Positions 9,731 through 17,832 of a stretch of 64,000 bases of DNA are shown here, piece by piece. Each line of letters begins with the position of its first letter. Position 1 is the stretch's first letter. This DNA is from Mycobacterium paraffinicum (GTDB taxonomy: Bacteria; Actinomycetota; Actinomycetes; Mycobacteriales; Mycobacteriaceae), in contig NZ_MPNT01000021.1 of the NCBI RefSeq assembly GCF_001907675.1, forward strand, positions 39,331-103,330, in the 5' to 3' direction. The translations under genes were made by a program, and so were the position numbers. The notes under the pieces were generated by a model. It was given only the letters and a program-made list of their open reading frames with translations. It did no database searches and was not told the DNA's origin.

Positions 9731-10603
9731 TTGAACGTTCTCAGAGCACTGTGTTGGGTCTTGCTCGTCCTCACACTGTTTGCCGCGGTGGTCATGGCAG
9801 TGCGTCCGTCGCTGGCGGCTCAAGCCGGGGCCGTCCAAATGGCCTTTCTCATTCTGTTTGTCGTCGCCCATGCGTGGCTGGGTTACTCCGCCAAAGGCAT
9901 GGCCGCGTTCGTCGTCATCGCCGGCGTTGTCGCATTCGCCTTGGAAGCAATCGGTGTCGCGACCGGTTTCCCGTTCGGCTCTTACACACATCACCTAGCC
10001 GGCCCGAAACCGCTGGGGGTTCCGCCGGTGGCCGTGGCTAGCTGGATCATTTTCGGGTGGCTGGCCTGGGCGCTGGCGCGGGTGATTGTGCGCCCAGATG
10101 CCTCCACGGTTGTCGGTGGCGCCGAACGTTTTACGACGCCTGTCGTCGCGACCTTCATCCTCGGCGGCTATGACCTGGTGTACGACCCTATCGGGGCGAC
10201 GGCGCACGACTGGTACTCCTACCACCACCCGACCGGGGCGCTGGGTGTCCCGTTGACCAACTTCCTGGGCTGGCTCCTCACCGGCTGGTTGATCTTTCAA
10301 CTCGCCACGCTCGCCGAAACCAGCTTCCCGGCGCGACCCGTCACCCAGAGCCGCAGTTACTGGCTGTTACCGTGCCTGTTCTGGATTTCCACCGCCACCC
10401 AGGTATTCGCGGGCCTGATTCATCCGACCGCCGGCGCCGTTGTCCGCGGGGGCAAAACCATCCAGATCGCCGACGTGTACGAATCCGGGGCGTCGGCGGC
10501 AATATTCACAATCGTCTGCACCGGAATAATTGCGCTGGTCCGGCTCTACAGCCGATCGCCGGCTCTCGCTGATACCCTTGTCGCACAAAAGAATTCGTGC
10601 TAA
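9731..10603 (+). CDS. Carotenoid biosynthesis (CruF-like, DUF422) integral membrane protein
   Basis: This protein of about 290 residues has six to seven hydrophobic segments and the family landmarks ALEAIGVATGFPFGSYTH (about residue 75-95), GGYDLVYDPIGA (about 155) and GLIHPTAGAV near 230. The family includes CruF and bacterioruberin-type carotenoid hydratases, which act on polar ends of carotenoids in the membrane. I chose the TTG start at 9731 because AAGGGAGG sits a few bases before it and the membrane segment starts at once; an ORF open from 9668 would add a poorly hydrophobic 21-residue leader. There is no phytoene synthase or desaturase nearby, so it is an orphan here and its substrate is uncertain. 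Confidence 0.75.
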   Translation: MNVLRALCWVLLVLTLFAAVVMAVRPSLAAQAGAVQMAFLILFVVAHAWLGYSAKGMAAFVVIAGVVAFALEAIGVATGFPFGSYTHHLAGPKPLGVPPVAVASWIIFGWLAWALARVIVRPDASTVVGGAERFTTPVVATFILGGYDLVYDPIGATAHDWYSYHHPTGALGVPLTNFLGWLLTGWLIFQLATLAETSFPARPVTQSRSYWLLPCLFWISTATQVFAGLIHPTAGAVVRGGKTIQIADVYESGASAAIFTIVCTGIIALVRLYSRSPALADTLVAQKNSC

Positions 10604-10649
10604 TGAGCGCTTTACATCGACCCGCCGCGCCGCGGCCTTGTTAGCCAAG

Positions 10650-10679
10650 CTTTACAAATCCTGGTCAAAGTGTCACGCT
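10650..10679. promoter_or_regulatory. Shared motif copy 2
   Basis: TTTACAAA at 10651-10658, nine bases, AAGTGTCA at 10668-10675, then CGCTG. It lies 26 bases before the proposed start of the thioesterase that opens the 10.7-13.7 kb operon. The spacing is identical to the copies at 9441 and 19017. The TTTACA to CACGCT spacing of 17 would also fit a promoter. Confidence 0.6.
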
Positions 10680-10704
10680 GAGCCGAAAGCTGCTAGCGCG
10701 AGAG

Positions 10705-11598
10705 GTGGAGCGGGACTTGACCACGGAATCTGAGCAGACTGAGTGGACGGTGCAGGGCCTGCTGGATCTGTTCGACGTGCGGGCCGACGGACAGGACCGG
10801 TTCGCCGGTGACACCGGCATCGCCGGCGGCGACGAACGGCAGGTGGTGGAGGGCACCCAGGTGCTCGCCCAGGCGATCGTCGCGGTGGCCAAGCGATTCC
10901 CGGACAAGTCCGTGCGCTCGGCGCACGCGGTGTTCTCCCGCGCCGTGACCGTCGGGCAGCCCATCGAGCTCGTCTTGGATGTCGTCGCCGAGGGTCGGTC
11001 CACCGCCACCGCCGTGGTCGCCGTGCTGCAGAACGGCCGGCGCTGCCTGAGCATCACGGTGCTGGCCGACGTCCCCACCGGCGACGTCATCCGGCATCAC
11101 CTGCCGCGCCCCGACGTGACCGGGCCCGCGGGCGCCAACCCCTCGCCCATGCCGATGGTCGGCCGCGAACTGCGCCTGGTCGACGTCGTCGACGTCAACA
11201 GCCCCGACGAGGTCGGGCCCCCAGAGCTGTACGCGTGGCTGCATTACGACCCGACCCCGGAGCGGGACGACCTGGCCAAGGCGCTGATCGCCTACTTCAC
11301 CGGCCACCTGGGCATCTCCACCACGATGCGGGCGCACGCGGGCATCGGCACCGCCCAGGCCCACCTGACCGTGTCCACCGCGCCGATGAGCATCTCCGTG
11401 GCGTTCCACGAACCGGTGCGCTGGGACGGCTGGCTGCTCTACACCCACGAGAGCACCCAGGTCGGCGCGGGAATGTCATATGTGCGCGGCACGGTGCATT
11501 CCGAGGAGGGCGCGCTGTTGTGCTCCTTCGCCCAAGAGGCGCTGATCAGGCCGCTGCGCACCAGCGACACGGGCATCGACTCCCGCGCACGGTTCTAG
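10705..11598 (+). CDS. Acyl-CoA thioesterase II-like protein (TesB family)
   Basis: The 297-residue protein has the two-hotdog layout of TesB: an N-terminal half with VVEGTQVLAQAIVAVAKRFPDKSVRSAHAVFSR (core helix and strand, about residues 47-80) and a C-terminal half with YFTGHLGISTTMRAHAG and WLLYTHESTQVGAGMSYVRGTV near 245-265. This class hydrolyses acyl-CoA to free acid and CoA. It begins an operon with an LLM oxidoreductase (15 bases downstream) and an acyl-CoA dehydrogenase. The start is GTG at 10705; a TTG at 10717 with a GGTGGAG upstream is an alternative. Functional class likely; substrate unknown. Confidence 0.82.
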   Translation: MERDLTTESEQTEWTVQGLLDLFDVRADGQDRFAGDTGIAGGDERQVVEGTQVLAQAIVAVAKRFPDKSVRSAHAVFSRAVTVGQPIELVLDVVAEGRSTATAVVAVLQNGRRCLSITVLADVPTGDVIRHHLPRPDVTGPAGANPSPMPMVGRELRLVDVVDVNSPDEVGPPELYAWLHYDPTPERDDLAKALIAYFTGHLGISTTMRAHAGIGTAQAHLTVSTAPMSISVAFHEPVRWDGWLLYTHESTQVGAGMSYVRGTVHSEEGALLCSFAQEALIRPLRTSDTGIDSRARF

Positions 11599-11613
11599 CG
11601 GCTGGTCGCGGTC

Positions 11614-12534
11614 ATGCGTTTCGCCATCACCCACCCGATGCACAGCCACCCGTACAACCCGGAGTTGGTGAGCGGTGACGGCATCGGCAAGGTGGCCGCC
11701 GCCACCGAAGCGGCCGGCATTCACGGGTTCGGCTTCACCGATCACCCGGCGCCGTCGCAGCGCTGGCTGGAGGCCGGCGGGCATGACGCGTTGGATCCCT
11801 TTGTCGCGCTGGGCTTCGCGGCCGCCACGACGAGCACGCTGCGGCTGATCCCCAACATCGTGGTGCTGCCGTATCGAAATCCGTTCGTGGTGGCCAAGTC
11901 TGGAGCCACGCTGGATCTGCTGTCCGGCGGGCGGTTCACGCTCGCGGTCGGTGTCGGCTACCTCAAGCGGGAGTTCGCCGCACTCGGCGTCAGCTTCGAC
12001 GAGCGGGCCGAGCTGTTCGAGGAAGCGTTGCAGGTGATCCGGGCGGTCTGGACCGGCGACGACATCACGTACGAGGGAAAGCATTTCAGCGCCCGCGGGA
12101 TCACCGCGCACCCCCGGCCCGTCAGCGACCCGCACCCGCCGATCTGGATCGGCGGCAACACGTCGTCGGCGCGGCAGCGCGTGGCGCAATACGGTGACGG
12201 TTGGTGCCCCTTCCCGGCGCCTCCCCAACTTGCCCAGACGGCGGGCACCGCCGTCATCGACTCGGCGGAACGCCTGCGCGAGGGCATCGACGACCTGCGG
12301 CGCCGCTGCGATGCCGCGGGCCGGGACTGGTCGGCGATCGACATCACCTTCACCAACTTCGAGGGCGGCAGCATCACCGACGACGACTTCAACGCCGGCG
12401 CCTACCTCGACGGTTTGGAAAAGCTGGCCAAGCTTGGCGTGACGTGGGTCAGCGTCCACCTGCCGGGCGACAGCATCGCCCACGCGCTCGAGACGCTCGA
12501 CCGCTTCCGCGCACTGGTGATCGACGCGGCCTGA
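11614..12534 (+). CDS. LLM-class (F420/FMN-dependent) oxidoreductase
   Basis: The 306-residue protein is a luciferase-like TIM barrel. It has the typical FGFTDHPAPS stretch near residue 40, LRLIPNIVVLPYRNPFVVAKSGATLDLLSGGRF at about 75-108, and HPPIWIGGNTSSARQRVAQYGDGW near 170-195. Mycobacterial members mostly use F420. It overlaps the next gene by one base (TGATG), so it is translationally coupled to an acyl-CoA dehydrogenase. It probably oxidises or oxygenates an intermediate of the same degradation route; cofactor and substrate are inferred from family only. Confidence 0.88.
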   Translation: MRFAITHPMHSHPYNPELVSGDGIGKVAAATEAAGIHGFGFTDHPAPSQRWLEAGGHDALDPFVALGFAAATTSTLRLIPNIVVLPYRNPFVVAKSGATLDLLSGGRFTLAVGVGYLKREFAALGVSFDERAELFEEALQVIRAVWTGDDITYEGKHFSARGITAHPRPVSDPHPPIWIGGNTSSARQRVAQYGDGWCPFPAPPQLAQTAGTAVIDSAERLREGIDDLRRRCDAAGRDWSAIDITFTNFEGGSITDDDFNAGAYLDGLEKLAKLGVTWVSVHLPGDSIAHALETLDRFRALVIDAA

Positions 12535-13709
12535 TGGACTTCTCCCGCGTCGAACTCTCCCCCGAGGACCAGGCCTTCCGCGACGAGACCCGGGCGTTCA
12601 TCGCGAAGCACGTCACGGACGAGGTGCTGCACCGCCAGCTGGAGCTCGGCGAAAACTTCGACGAGCAAGTGCATTTGGCCTTGGGCGAGGCCGGCTACCT
12701 GGAATCGGATTGGAAGCTGGAGTCCGAGGGCGGGTTCAGCCCGGTCCGTCGGCGCGTCTTCCAGCTCGAGATCGCCCGGGCCCATACGCCGTGGTATCAC
12801 TGGGGCACCACATCCGTGGTCGCGCGGCTAGTGCGCCAATTCGGTGCGCCGGAACTCGCCGAGCAGGTCGTGCCCGGCGTGCTGTCCGGCGAGATCCGGC
12901 TTTGCCTGGGCTACACCGAGCCCGAAGGCGGCTCCGACGTCGCCACCTGCAAGACACGCGCCGTGCGCGACGGCGACGGGTGGATCATTAATGGCTCCAA
13001 GATGTTCACGTCGAACGCGCAGAACGCCCGGTACGTCTTCCTGCTCACCAACACCGACCCGCAGGGGCGCAAACACCGGAACCTCACCATGTTCCTGGTG
13101 CCGCTGGACTCGCCCGGGATCGAGATCCAGGGCATCCGCACCCTGGACGGCGACCGCACCAACATCGTTTACTACAGCGACGTCCGCGTCGACGACCGTT
13201 ACCGCATCGGCGAGGTGAACGGCGGGTGGACGGTGATGCGCGCGGCGCTGGACTCCGAGCACGGCATCGTGGACCCGGAAGACCATGGCCTGCAATACAT
13301 TGCCGCGATGTCGGCGCACGGCGACCTGATGGCCGAAGTCGTCGACACCGTCGCGGCTGCCGCCGCCCAACCCGGGCCCGGCGACCGGCGGCCGCTGGAC
13401 GACGACTCGGTGAAATACCGGCTCGGGCGCGCCGCCGCGCGGATGGAGGCGGCGCTCTCCGCGCCCGGGATGTTCGGACGGGTCGCGATCGCGCAGACGA
13501 TGCGCGACATCACGCCGGACCTGATGGACATCCTGGGGACGGCGTCGGCGTTGCCCACCGAAGTCGCGGGCTCGGCCACCGACGGTGCGGCAGAACATCT
13601 TTACCGGCTGGCGCTGCCGCTGGGGATCTATGGCGGCACCCTGGAAGTCTTCCGTAACATGATTGCCCAGCACGAGCTCAAGCTGGGACGCCCCAGTTAC
13701 GGTGGATAG
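12534..13709 (+). CDS. Acyl-CoA dehydrogenase family protein
   Basis: This 391-residue flavoprotein shows acyl-CoA dehydrogenase signatures: LCLGYTEPEGGSDVAT near residues 122-137 (FAD/substrate site), WIINGSKMFTSNA near 150 and the C-terminal GIYGGTLEVFRNMIAQHEL segment that contacts FAD. The usual catalytic Glu region near the C terminus reads YGGTLE, so the acid could be the Glu in GTLEVFR, as in several family members. The ATG overlaps the TGA of the LLM gene. The upstream open frame extends to 12201 but has no reason to be translated. It should desaturate an acyl-CoA, with FAD, in the unit of three genes starting at 10705. Confidence 0.88.
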   Translation: MDFSRVELSPEDQAFRDETRAFIAKHVTDEVLHRQLELGENFDEQVHLALGEAGYLESDWKLESEGGFSPVRRRVFQLEIARAHTPWYHWGTTSVVARLVRQFGAPELAEQVVPGVLSGEIRLCLGYTEPEGGSDVATCKTRAVRDGDGWIINGSKMFTSNAQNARYVFLLTNTDPQGRKHRNLTMFLVPLDSPGIEIQGIRTLDGDRTNIVYYSDVRVDDRYRIGEVNGGWTVMRAALDSEHGIVDPEDHGLQYIAAMSAHGDLMAEVVDTVAAAAAQPGPGDRRPLDDDSVKYRLGRAAARMEAALSAPGMFGRVAIAQTMRDITPDLMDILGTASALPTEVAGSATDGAAEHLYRLALPLGIYGGTLEVFRNMIAQHELKLGRPSYGG

Positions 13710-13829
13710 CTCAAACGCCCTTCGCTAACCACACTTTCGCGGCCCAGATTCGCGGGTGTGCCAGGTCGCCGATTCCCGCGTCCCGCGTTACTTTGTCACG
13801 GGTACCGGTCGCAGAGAGGTGGGCCCGCA

Positions 13830-14558
13830 GTGGTTGTCCTCGTGGCCCTCGGCTCGTTCATCACCACGCTGCTGGGCGGTTATGCGGCGCTGCGGATCGG
13901 GTCCTACCGCTTCCTGGTGCTCGGCCTCGCCGGCGGATTGATGCTGGGTGCGGTGGCATTCGACCTGCTGCCGGAAGCGCTGAGCCAGCGATCGTGGAGC
14001 CTGGTCGGTGTGCCCGCTCCTCTCGTGGCGTTCGTGGTCGGCTTTCTGGTCCTCCACGTCGTCGAACACACGGTGGGCATCCATCGCGGACAGGGATCGG
14101 GTGATGCCGCGAATGTGGACGCGCCGGGCGTCGGCATATTGGCGGCGTCGGGGCTGATCGGCCACAGCGTCATGGACGGTTTCGCGATCGGGGCCGCGTT
14201 CCAGGCGGGGGCCGGTGCGGGCGCCGTGGTGGCGGTCGCGGTGATCGGCCACGACTTCGCGGACGGTTTCAACACCTACACCGTCAGTTCGCTCTACGGG
14301 AATGACCGCCGCAGGGCGCTGGCCCTGTTGGCCGCCGACGCCGTCGCGCCGCTGGCCGGTGCGGCGCTCACGTTGGCGGTGACGATTCCCCACCGCCTGC
14401 TCGAGGTGTACCTCGGGTTCTTCGCCGGTTTCCTGATGTATCTGGCGGGCGCTGACATCCTGCCGAGGGCGCACGCCGGCCGCCGCACTCCGGTGACCCT
14501 GGCATGCACCATCGGCGGGGTGCTGTTCATGCTCGCCATCGTCGAGCTGGCGAGCTGA
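13830..14558 (+). CDS. ZIP family metal transporter
   Basis: The 242-residue membrane protein has about eight hydrophobic segments and the two ZIP metal-binding helices: GHSVMDGFAIGAAF (about residues 111-124) and IGHDFADGFNTYT (about 141-153), both with the His-xxx-Asp-Gly core. It should import divalent metal ions such as zinc, iron or manganese into the cytoplasm. The GTG start at 13830 was chosen because GAGAGG precedes it by about ten bases and the first membrane segment starts directly; the longer frame from 13758 would add a non-hydrophobic leader. It stands alone, 120 bases after the acyl-CoA dehydrogenase. Confidence 0.85.
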   Translation: MVVLVALGSFITTLLGGYAALRIGSYRFLVLGLAGGLMLGAVAFDLLPEALSQRSWSLVGVPAPLVAFVVGFLVLHVVEHTVGIHRGQGSGDAANVDAPGVGILAASGLIGHSVMDGFAIGAAFQAGAGAGAVVAVAVIGHDFADGFNTYTVSSLYGNDRRRALALLAADAVAPLAGAALTLAVTIPHRLLEVYLGFFAGFLMYLAGADILPRAHAGRRTPVTLACTIGGVLFMLAIVELAS

Positions 14559-14713
14559 GCCGGATGCACGCCAAAGGCGTTCGAATTCAATCGATTTCGA
14601 GAATTACCGGCCCAGGGCACCGCCTCGGTGACGATCGCCGTTGTGTCAGACTTCGACGGGAGTCGTACGCGCGTTGATGAGAGTGGGTCGACAGCGCGTT
14701 GTAACGTAATGGA

Positions 14714-15361
14714 CTATCGCGACGGCTGGAGGCGGGCGGCGAGTACTGAGACTCCGCTACCCGTCAAATGCCGTAGCGCCCAGGGGCGGCCGGCCAGCAC
14801 CGACGCAAGGTGGTCGGCTTCGCCGGTGACCGTGGGTCCATCACTCGGGCGTGACCATGTGGCGTCGGTGGCGACCAGGTTCAGGCCTCGGGCGCGAGCA
14901 GAGGCCGGGACGAACGGGTTCGGGATTCCCACCTCGGTGTCGAGAACGGCTGCGAGTGTCGCTGCCGGAATCGAGGGGTCTGCGCCGAGCGCGTAGGTGA
15001 TGTCCAGTTGGTGGATGACGTGATCACCGAGGAGCAGTCGGCGAGGGAAGACACGGCCGATGCCTCGCGCCTGCCGCGTCAATGCCGCAAGGTCGTCGAC
15101 CAGGGCGTGTGGGTCCCGTCGTGCTGCCAACGCGCGGGCCATGGAGGAGTTAGTGCGGTCGAACGAACCGCGGTGTCCCAGCATTGCGGCGGCGATCGAC
15201 GGCAGCGTGGCGGAGTAGCCAACGACGAGGTGGGCCAGGACTTCGTGGTTGCTCCACTCCGTGCACAGGCTGGGCTGCGCCCACTGATCTCGGGTGAGGG
15301 TACCGAGAAATGCGACGAGCCGGGCGTCGTTGTCCTGCAGGGCATCAGCCGCCTTGGACAT
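14714..15361 (-). CDS. Mycothiol-dependent maleylpyruvate isomerase family protein (DinB-like)
   Basis: The 215-residue protein shows the N-terminal four-helix-bundle signature of this family: RDQWAQPSLCTEWSNHEVLAHLV at about residues 24-46, where His39-type and later His residues bind a metal, and LLGDHVIHQLDITYALG near 110-126 with the second histidine pair. Members use mycothiol for isomerisation or detoxification, but most are uncharacterised. It overlaps the upstream hydrolase gene by 17 bases, so it is its operon partner, and both lie behind a strong palindromic operator at 16263. Confidence 0.8.
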   Translation of the reverse strand: MSKAADALQDNDARLVAFLGTLTRDQWAQPSLCTEWSNHEVLAHLVVGYSATLPSIAAAMLGHRGSFDRTNSSMARALAARRDPHALVDDLAALTRQARGIGRVFPRRLLLGDHVIHQLDITYALGADPSIPAATLAAVLDTEVGIPNPFVPASARARGLNLVATDATWSRPSDGPTVTGEADHLASVLAGRPWALRHLTGSGVSVLAARLQPSR

Positions 15362-16250
15362 GCAAGCGCTCCAGCAAGAATCGGGTTTGGTCGGCGAGCA
15401 GCTCCGCTAGGAGCGGCGGGTGATAGATCTGGAAGTGGTCCCCGTCGTAGTGCCGGACGACGCCATACGGCGCGCGGTGTCCCACGTCGGCGGCGTGGCG
15501 GGGGTTCATCAGGGTCTCTCGGTCGGAGACGCATACCAGCAGAGGGGCCGCGATCTTGTGGGCGCCGCGTTTGGCACTGGTCATGCCGATGCCGATGACG
15601 TCGGCAGCGGCGATGCGGTTGTCGAAAGTGGCGCCAGCGGGAACCGTGGAGTACCAGCCGTCCAGAGCGCCGGGGCTGGTGACGGCGGCGAGACTGCCCG
15701 GCTCGGCGACGATCGGGACATATCTCGGTGCGGCGCCCCGCATCCGGCGAAGGACGTCGTCGAGAATCGCCGGTGTCGCGCGGACGGCGGCGCGCGAGCC
15801 GCTGCGTGTCAGTGTTGCCGGTCCATGGACGATCGGGCACTGCACGACCACCGCGGCGAGATCGCGTCGGGCTGCGGCCTCCCGCAGCACATGCATCGCA
15901 CCAAGGCTGGTGCCCCACAACCCGATTCGGCGCGAGTCGATACCGTCGTGGCAATGCAGATAGTCCAGCGCAGCTCCGACGTCCTGTTGGTGTCGCCGCA
16001 TGCTGAAGCGCTGCCGTGGCGAACCGTCCGACGCGCCGGTGTGCCGGTAGTCGAAGGCGAGCGTCGCCACGCCGGCGTCCGCGAAATGCTGCTCGTATTG
16101 CGACAGCACCATGTCGTGCGTCGCGCCGAGGCCGTGGCAGAGTACGACCCCCGGATGGGGCCCGGCGCCGCGCGGCAATGTCAGCCAGCCTGCGCACCGA
16201 GCGCCGCGCGAGGTGAATGACACCGCGTTGGTGGTGATGGGAGTGCTCAT
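15345..16250 (-). CDS. Alpha/beta hydrolase (dienelactone hydrolase / acyl esterase-like)
   Basis: The 301-residue protein has the alpha/beta-hydrolase core: VVLCHGLGATHDMV near residue 35 (oxyanion region), FDYRHTGASDG near 65-76, the nucleophile elbow GLWGTSLGA with Ser at about residue 115, and a C-terminal HYDGDHFQIY containing the likely catalytic His. The start ATG at 16250 is preceded by GAAGG. A 29-base palindrome lies 13-41 bases upstream. It is divergent from a TetR gene and overlaps the mycothiol-enzyme gene by 17 bases. It is probably a repressed detoxification pair; the substrate is unknown. Confidence 0.85.
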   Translation of the reverse strand: MSTPITTNAVSFTSRGARCAGWLTLPRGAGPHPGVVLCHGLGATHDMVLSQYEQHFADAGVATLAFDYRHTGASDGSPRQRFSMRRHQQDVGAALDYLHCHDGIDSRRIGLWGTSLGAMHVLREAAARRDLAAVVVQCPIVHGPATLTRSGSRAAVRATPAILDDVLRRMRGAAPRYVPIVAEPGSLAAVTSPGALDGWYSTVPAGATFDNRIAAADVIGIGMTSAKRGAHKIAAPLLVCVSDRETLMNPRHAADVGHRAPYGVVRHYDGDHFQIYHPPLLAELLADQTRFLLERLHVQGG

Positions 16251-16262
16251 GAGAATACCTTC

Positions 16263-16310
16263 GTTCTATACGTACGATGTACGTATAGAACTACGTTAGG
16301 TACGCTGTAC
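16263..16310. promoter_or_regulatory. TetR-type operator: perfect 13-bp-arm palindrome plus a weaker second site
   Basis: GTTCTATACGTAC (16263-16275), a GAT spacer, and GTACGTATAGAAC (16279-16291) form a perfect inverted repeat. A second, weaker site shares its centre design, GTAC-GCT-GTAC, at 16300-16310. Both lie between the divergent hydrolase (start 16250) and TetR genes. This is the expected position and shape for a TetR dimer operator controlling both directions. Confidence 0.8.
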
Positions 16311-16342
16311 GTGTCAAGTGGCGTCTAGTAAGGAGGTGGGCT

Positions 16343-17020
16343 ATCCGGGCCCGATTCACCGTCTCTGAAGTGCGCGCCCACGCAATGGGAATCGTCGATC
16401 GCGACGGGCTGGGCGCGCTGAACATGCGCTCGCTGGCAACCGCCCTGGGCACCGGACCGATGACGCTCTACAACTACGTCAGAGACCGAGAGGAACTCGA
16501 AGCTCTAGTCGCCGAGGCGGTGCTGGCCGACGTGAAACTACCTGCGCCATCCGAGGATTGGCTTGCTGACGTGAAGTCCATCGCGATCGCGGTGTGGGAA
16601 TCGATGCGCCGTCACCGTAACGCCGTCCCGCTGGTCTTGACCCGCCGCACCTTCTCGAACGAGGGCTTCGGGCCCGCAGAACAGCTCGTCGCCGCACTGG
16701 GCCGGGGCGGACTTACCGACCACGATCTGTTGGCCGCCTTTCGCGGGGTACTGAGCCTGATCATGGGTGCCGCTCAAGTGGAGTTGGCCGGGCCGGTGGC
16801 GGCGGGCGTCCCGGAGCAGGCCAACATCGATGCCGCCGGCCGCATCGGACGCCTGGCGGGCGACGACCACCCCCACCTGGCGGCACTGGCGTCCACCAGT
16901 CAACAGTCGTCGATGGCGGCGGACTTCAACCGCGCCCTCGACATGCTGCTAACCGGCATCCAGGCTCGCGCACACGCACCTCGGTCGAAGCGGAACAGTC
17001 GGCGCAACCCACAGCGTTGA
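16343..17020 (+). CDS. TetR/AcrR family regulator with TetR_C-type domain; start codon unclear
   Basis: The regulator has the helix-turn-helix at MRSLATALGTGPMTLYNYV and a C-terminal domain of the TetR class (RRHRNAVPLVLTRR, FRGVLSLIMGA). The first canonical start, GTG at 16370, would cut into the first helix (the family normally begins ARFTxxEVxxxAMGIVDxxG). The frame stays open upstream as IRARFTVSEVRAHAMG, and a perfect AAGGAGG (16330-16336) sits six bases before an ATC at 16343. So either ATC is the start, or one base has been gained in GGGCCC at 16348-16353: removing one would link GTG at 16336 to this frame. It is divergent from the hydrolase operon and presumably represses it through the palindrome at 16263. 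Confidence 0.75.
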   Translation: MRARFTVSEVRAHAMGIVDRDGLGALNMRSLATALGTGPMTLYNYVRDREELEALVAEAVLADVKLPAPSEDWLADVKSIAIAVWESMRRHRNAVPLVLTRRTFSNEGFGPAEQLVAALGRGGLTDHDLLAAFRGVLSLIMGAAQVELAGPVAAGVPEQANIDAAGRIGRLAGDDHPHLAALASTSQQSSMAADFNRALDMLLTGIQARAHAPRSKRNSRRNPQR

Positions 17021-17049
17021 GCGCCCAACTTGCGCCTGGCGCGCAACGT

Positions 17050-17724
17050 CTAGCTAAGGCGGCCGACCGGCAGCTCCGCGATCACGTCGGCGCGGTCGGC
17101 GTCGAAGCTGAAAAACCCTTTGATGAGCAGGCTTTCGGGCAGCGGATCGGGGTAGCTCCACGCGACATCCTCGACGTCGCCCGTCGACCAGTAGGTGGCG
17201 GACCCCTTGTAATTGCAGTAGCTCGATGTCTGTGAGCGGCGCAGCAGGTCGGTTCGCACGTGCGCCGGATCGACGTAGAGCCGGGGCTCGAGCGAGGTCT
17301 CGAACAGGATCACCGTGTCGTCGGTGTCCACCAGCACCGTGCCGGCGACCGAAACCCGCAGGCGGCGCTTGGTGGGGCGGCAGTCGACGCGGTGATAGGG
17401 GTTGGGCGGGTAGTGGACCAGTTCGCGCCCCTCTTCCAGCCAGGTGTCGACGGCGTCCCAGGGCACGTGCACGAAGCCCGGTGCCTCCGGCTCGGCTTCG
17501 GTGGGTAGGTCGCCGACCTCCTCGGCGCGGAAGACATAGCTGAGCGGGCGGCCCCGCCGGTGCACCAGCAGCGCCCCTTCGGTGTCGATCACCAGGCGCC
17601 CATCCCGAACCGCTTGGACGCGGCGCGGATGAGGCTCGACGAAGACGACGTCGCCGGGCAGCGGGGGCGCAAATCGCCCGGCCGGATCGCTGCTCAGCGG
17701 ACCACGTCCGGCAACCAGGCTCAT
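17050..17724 (-). CDS. DUF427 domain-containing protein (two domains)
   Basis: The 224-residue protein carries two copies of the small beta-tent DUF427 domain: the first around residues 33-70 (RVQAVRDGRLVIDTEGALLV) and the second around 120-205 (RVSVAGTVLVDTDDTVILFE, with SYCNYKGSATYWS and WSYPDPLPESLLIKGFFSF). The family's biochemical role is not established. The long open frame continuing upstream to 18636 is a high-GC artefact; the ATG at 17724 follows GGGAGGAG. It is divergent from a CoA-transferase gene, with an inverted repeat in between, and convergent with the TetR gene. Confidence 0.85.
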   Translation of the reverse strand: MSLVAGRGPLSSDPAGRFAPPLPGDVVFVEPHPRRVQAVRDGRLVIDTEGALLVHRRGRPLSYVFRAEEVGDLPTEAEPEAPGFVHVPWDAVDTWLEEGRELVHYPPNPYHRVDCRPTKRRLRVSVAGTVLVDTDDTVILFETSLEPRLYVDPAHVRTDLLRRSQTSSYCNYKGSATYWSTGDVEDVAWSYPDPLPESLLIKGFFSFDADRADVIAELPVGRLS

Positions 17725-17754
17725 GGTCTCCTCCCATCGTGGGCAACTTCCCCC

Positions 17755-17808
17755 GAACGTCACGCTAGCGTGGCACTCGCAATGCAGCGTTGCTGTGGCG
17801 TGACGTTC
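17755..17808. promoter_or_regulatory. Inverted repeat in the divergent DUF427 / CoA-transferase gap
   Basis: GAACGTCACGC at 17755-17765 is repeated exactly as GCGTGACGTTC at 17798-17808, 32 bases apart, with a small palindrome CGCTAGCG at 17763-17770. The wide spacing suggests two half-sites or paired regulator binding rather than a terminator. Confidence 0.45.
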
Positions 17809-17832
17809 AACTGGCAGAGAGTGGGAGCGCCC

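Noticed and set aside
10693..12483. Minus-strand frames opposite the thioesterase and LLM genes
   Set aside because: Low-complexity His/Arg/Gly-rich products without domains; the plus-strand genes have clear signatures and coupled starts and stops.
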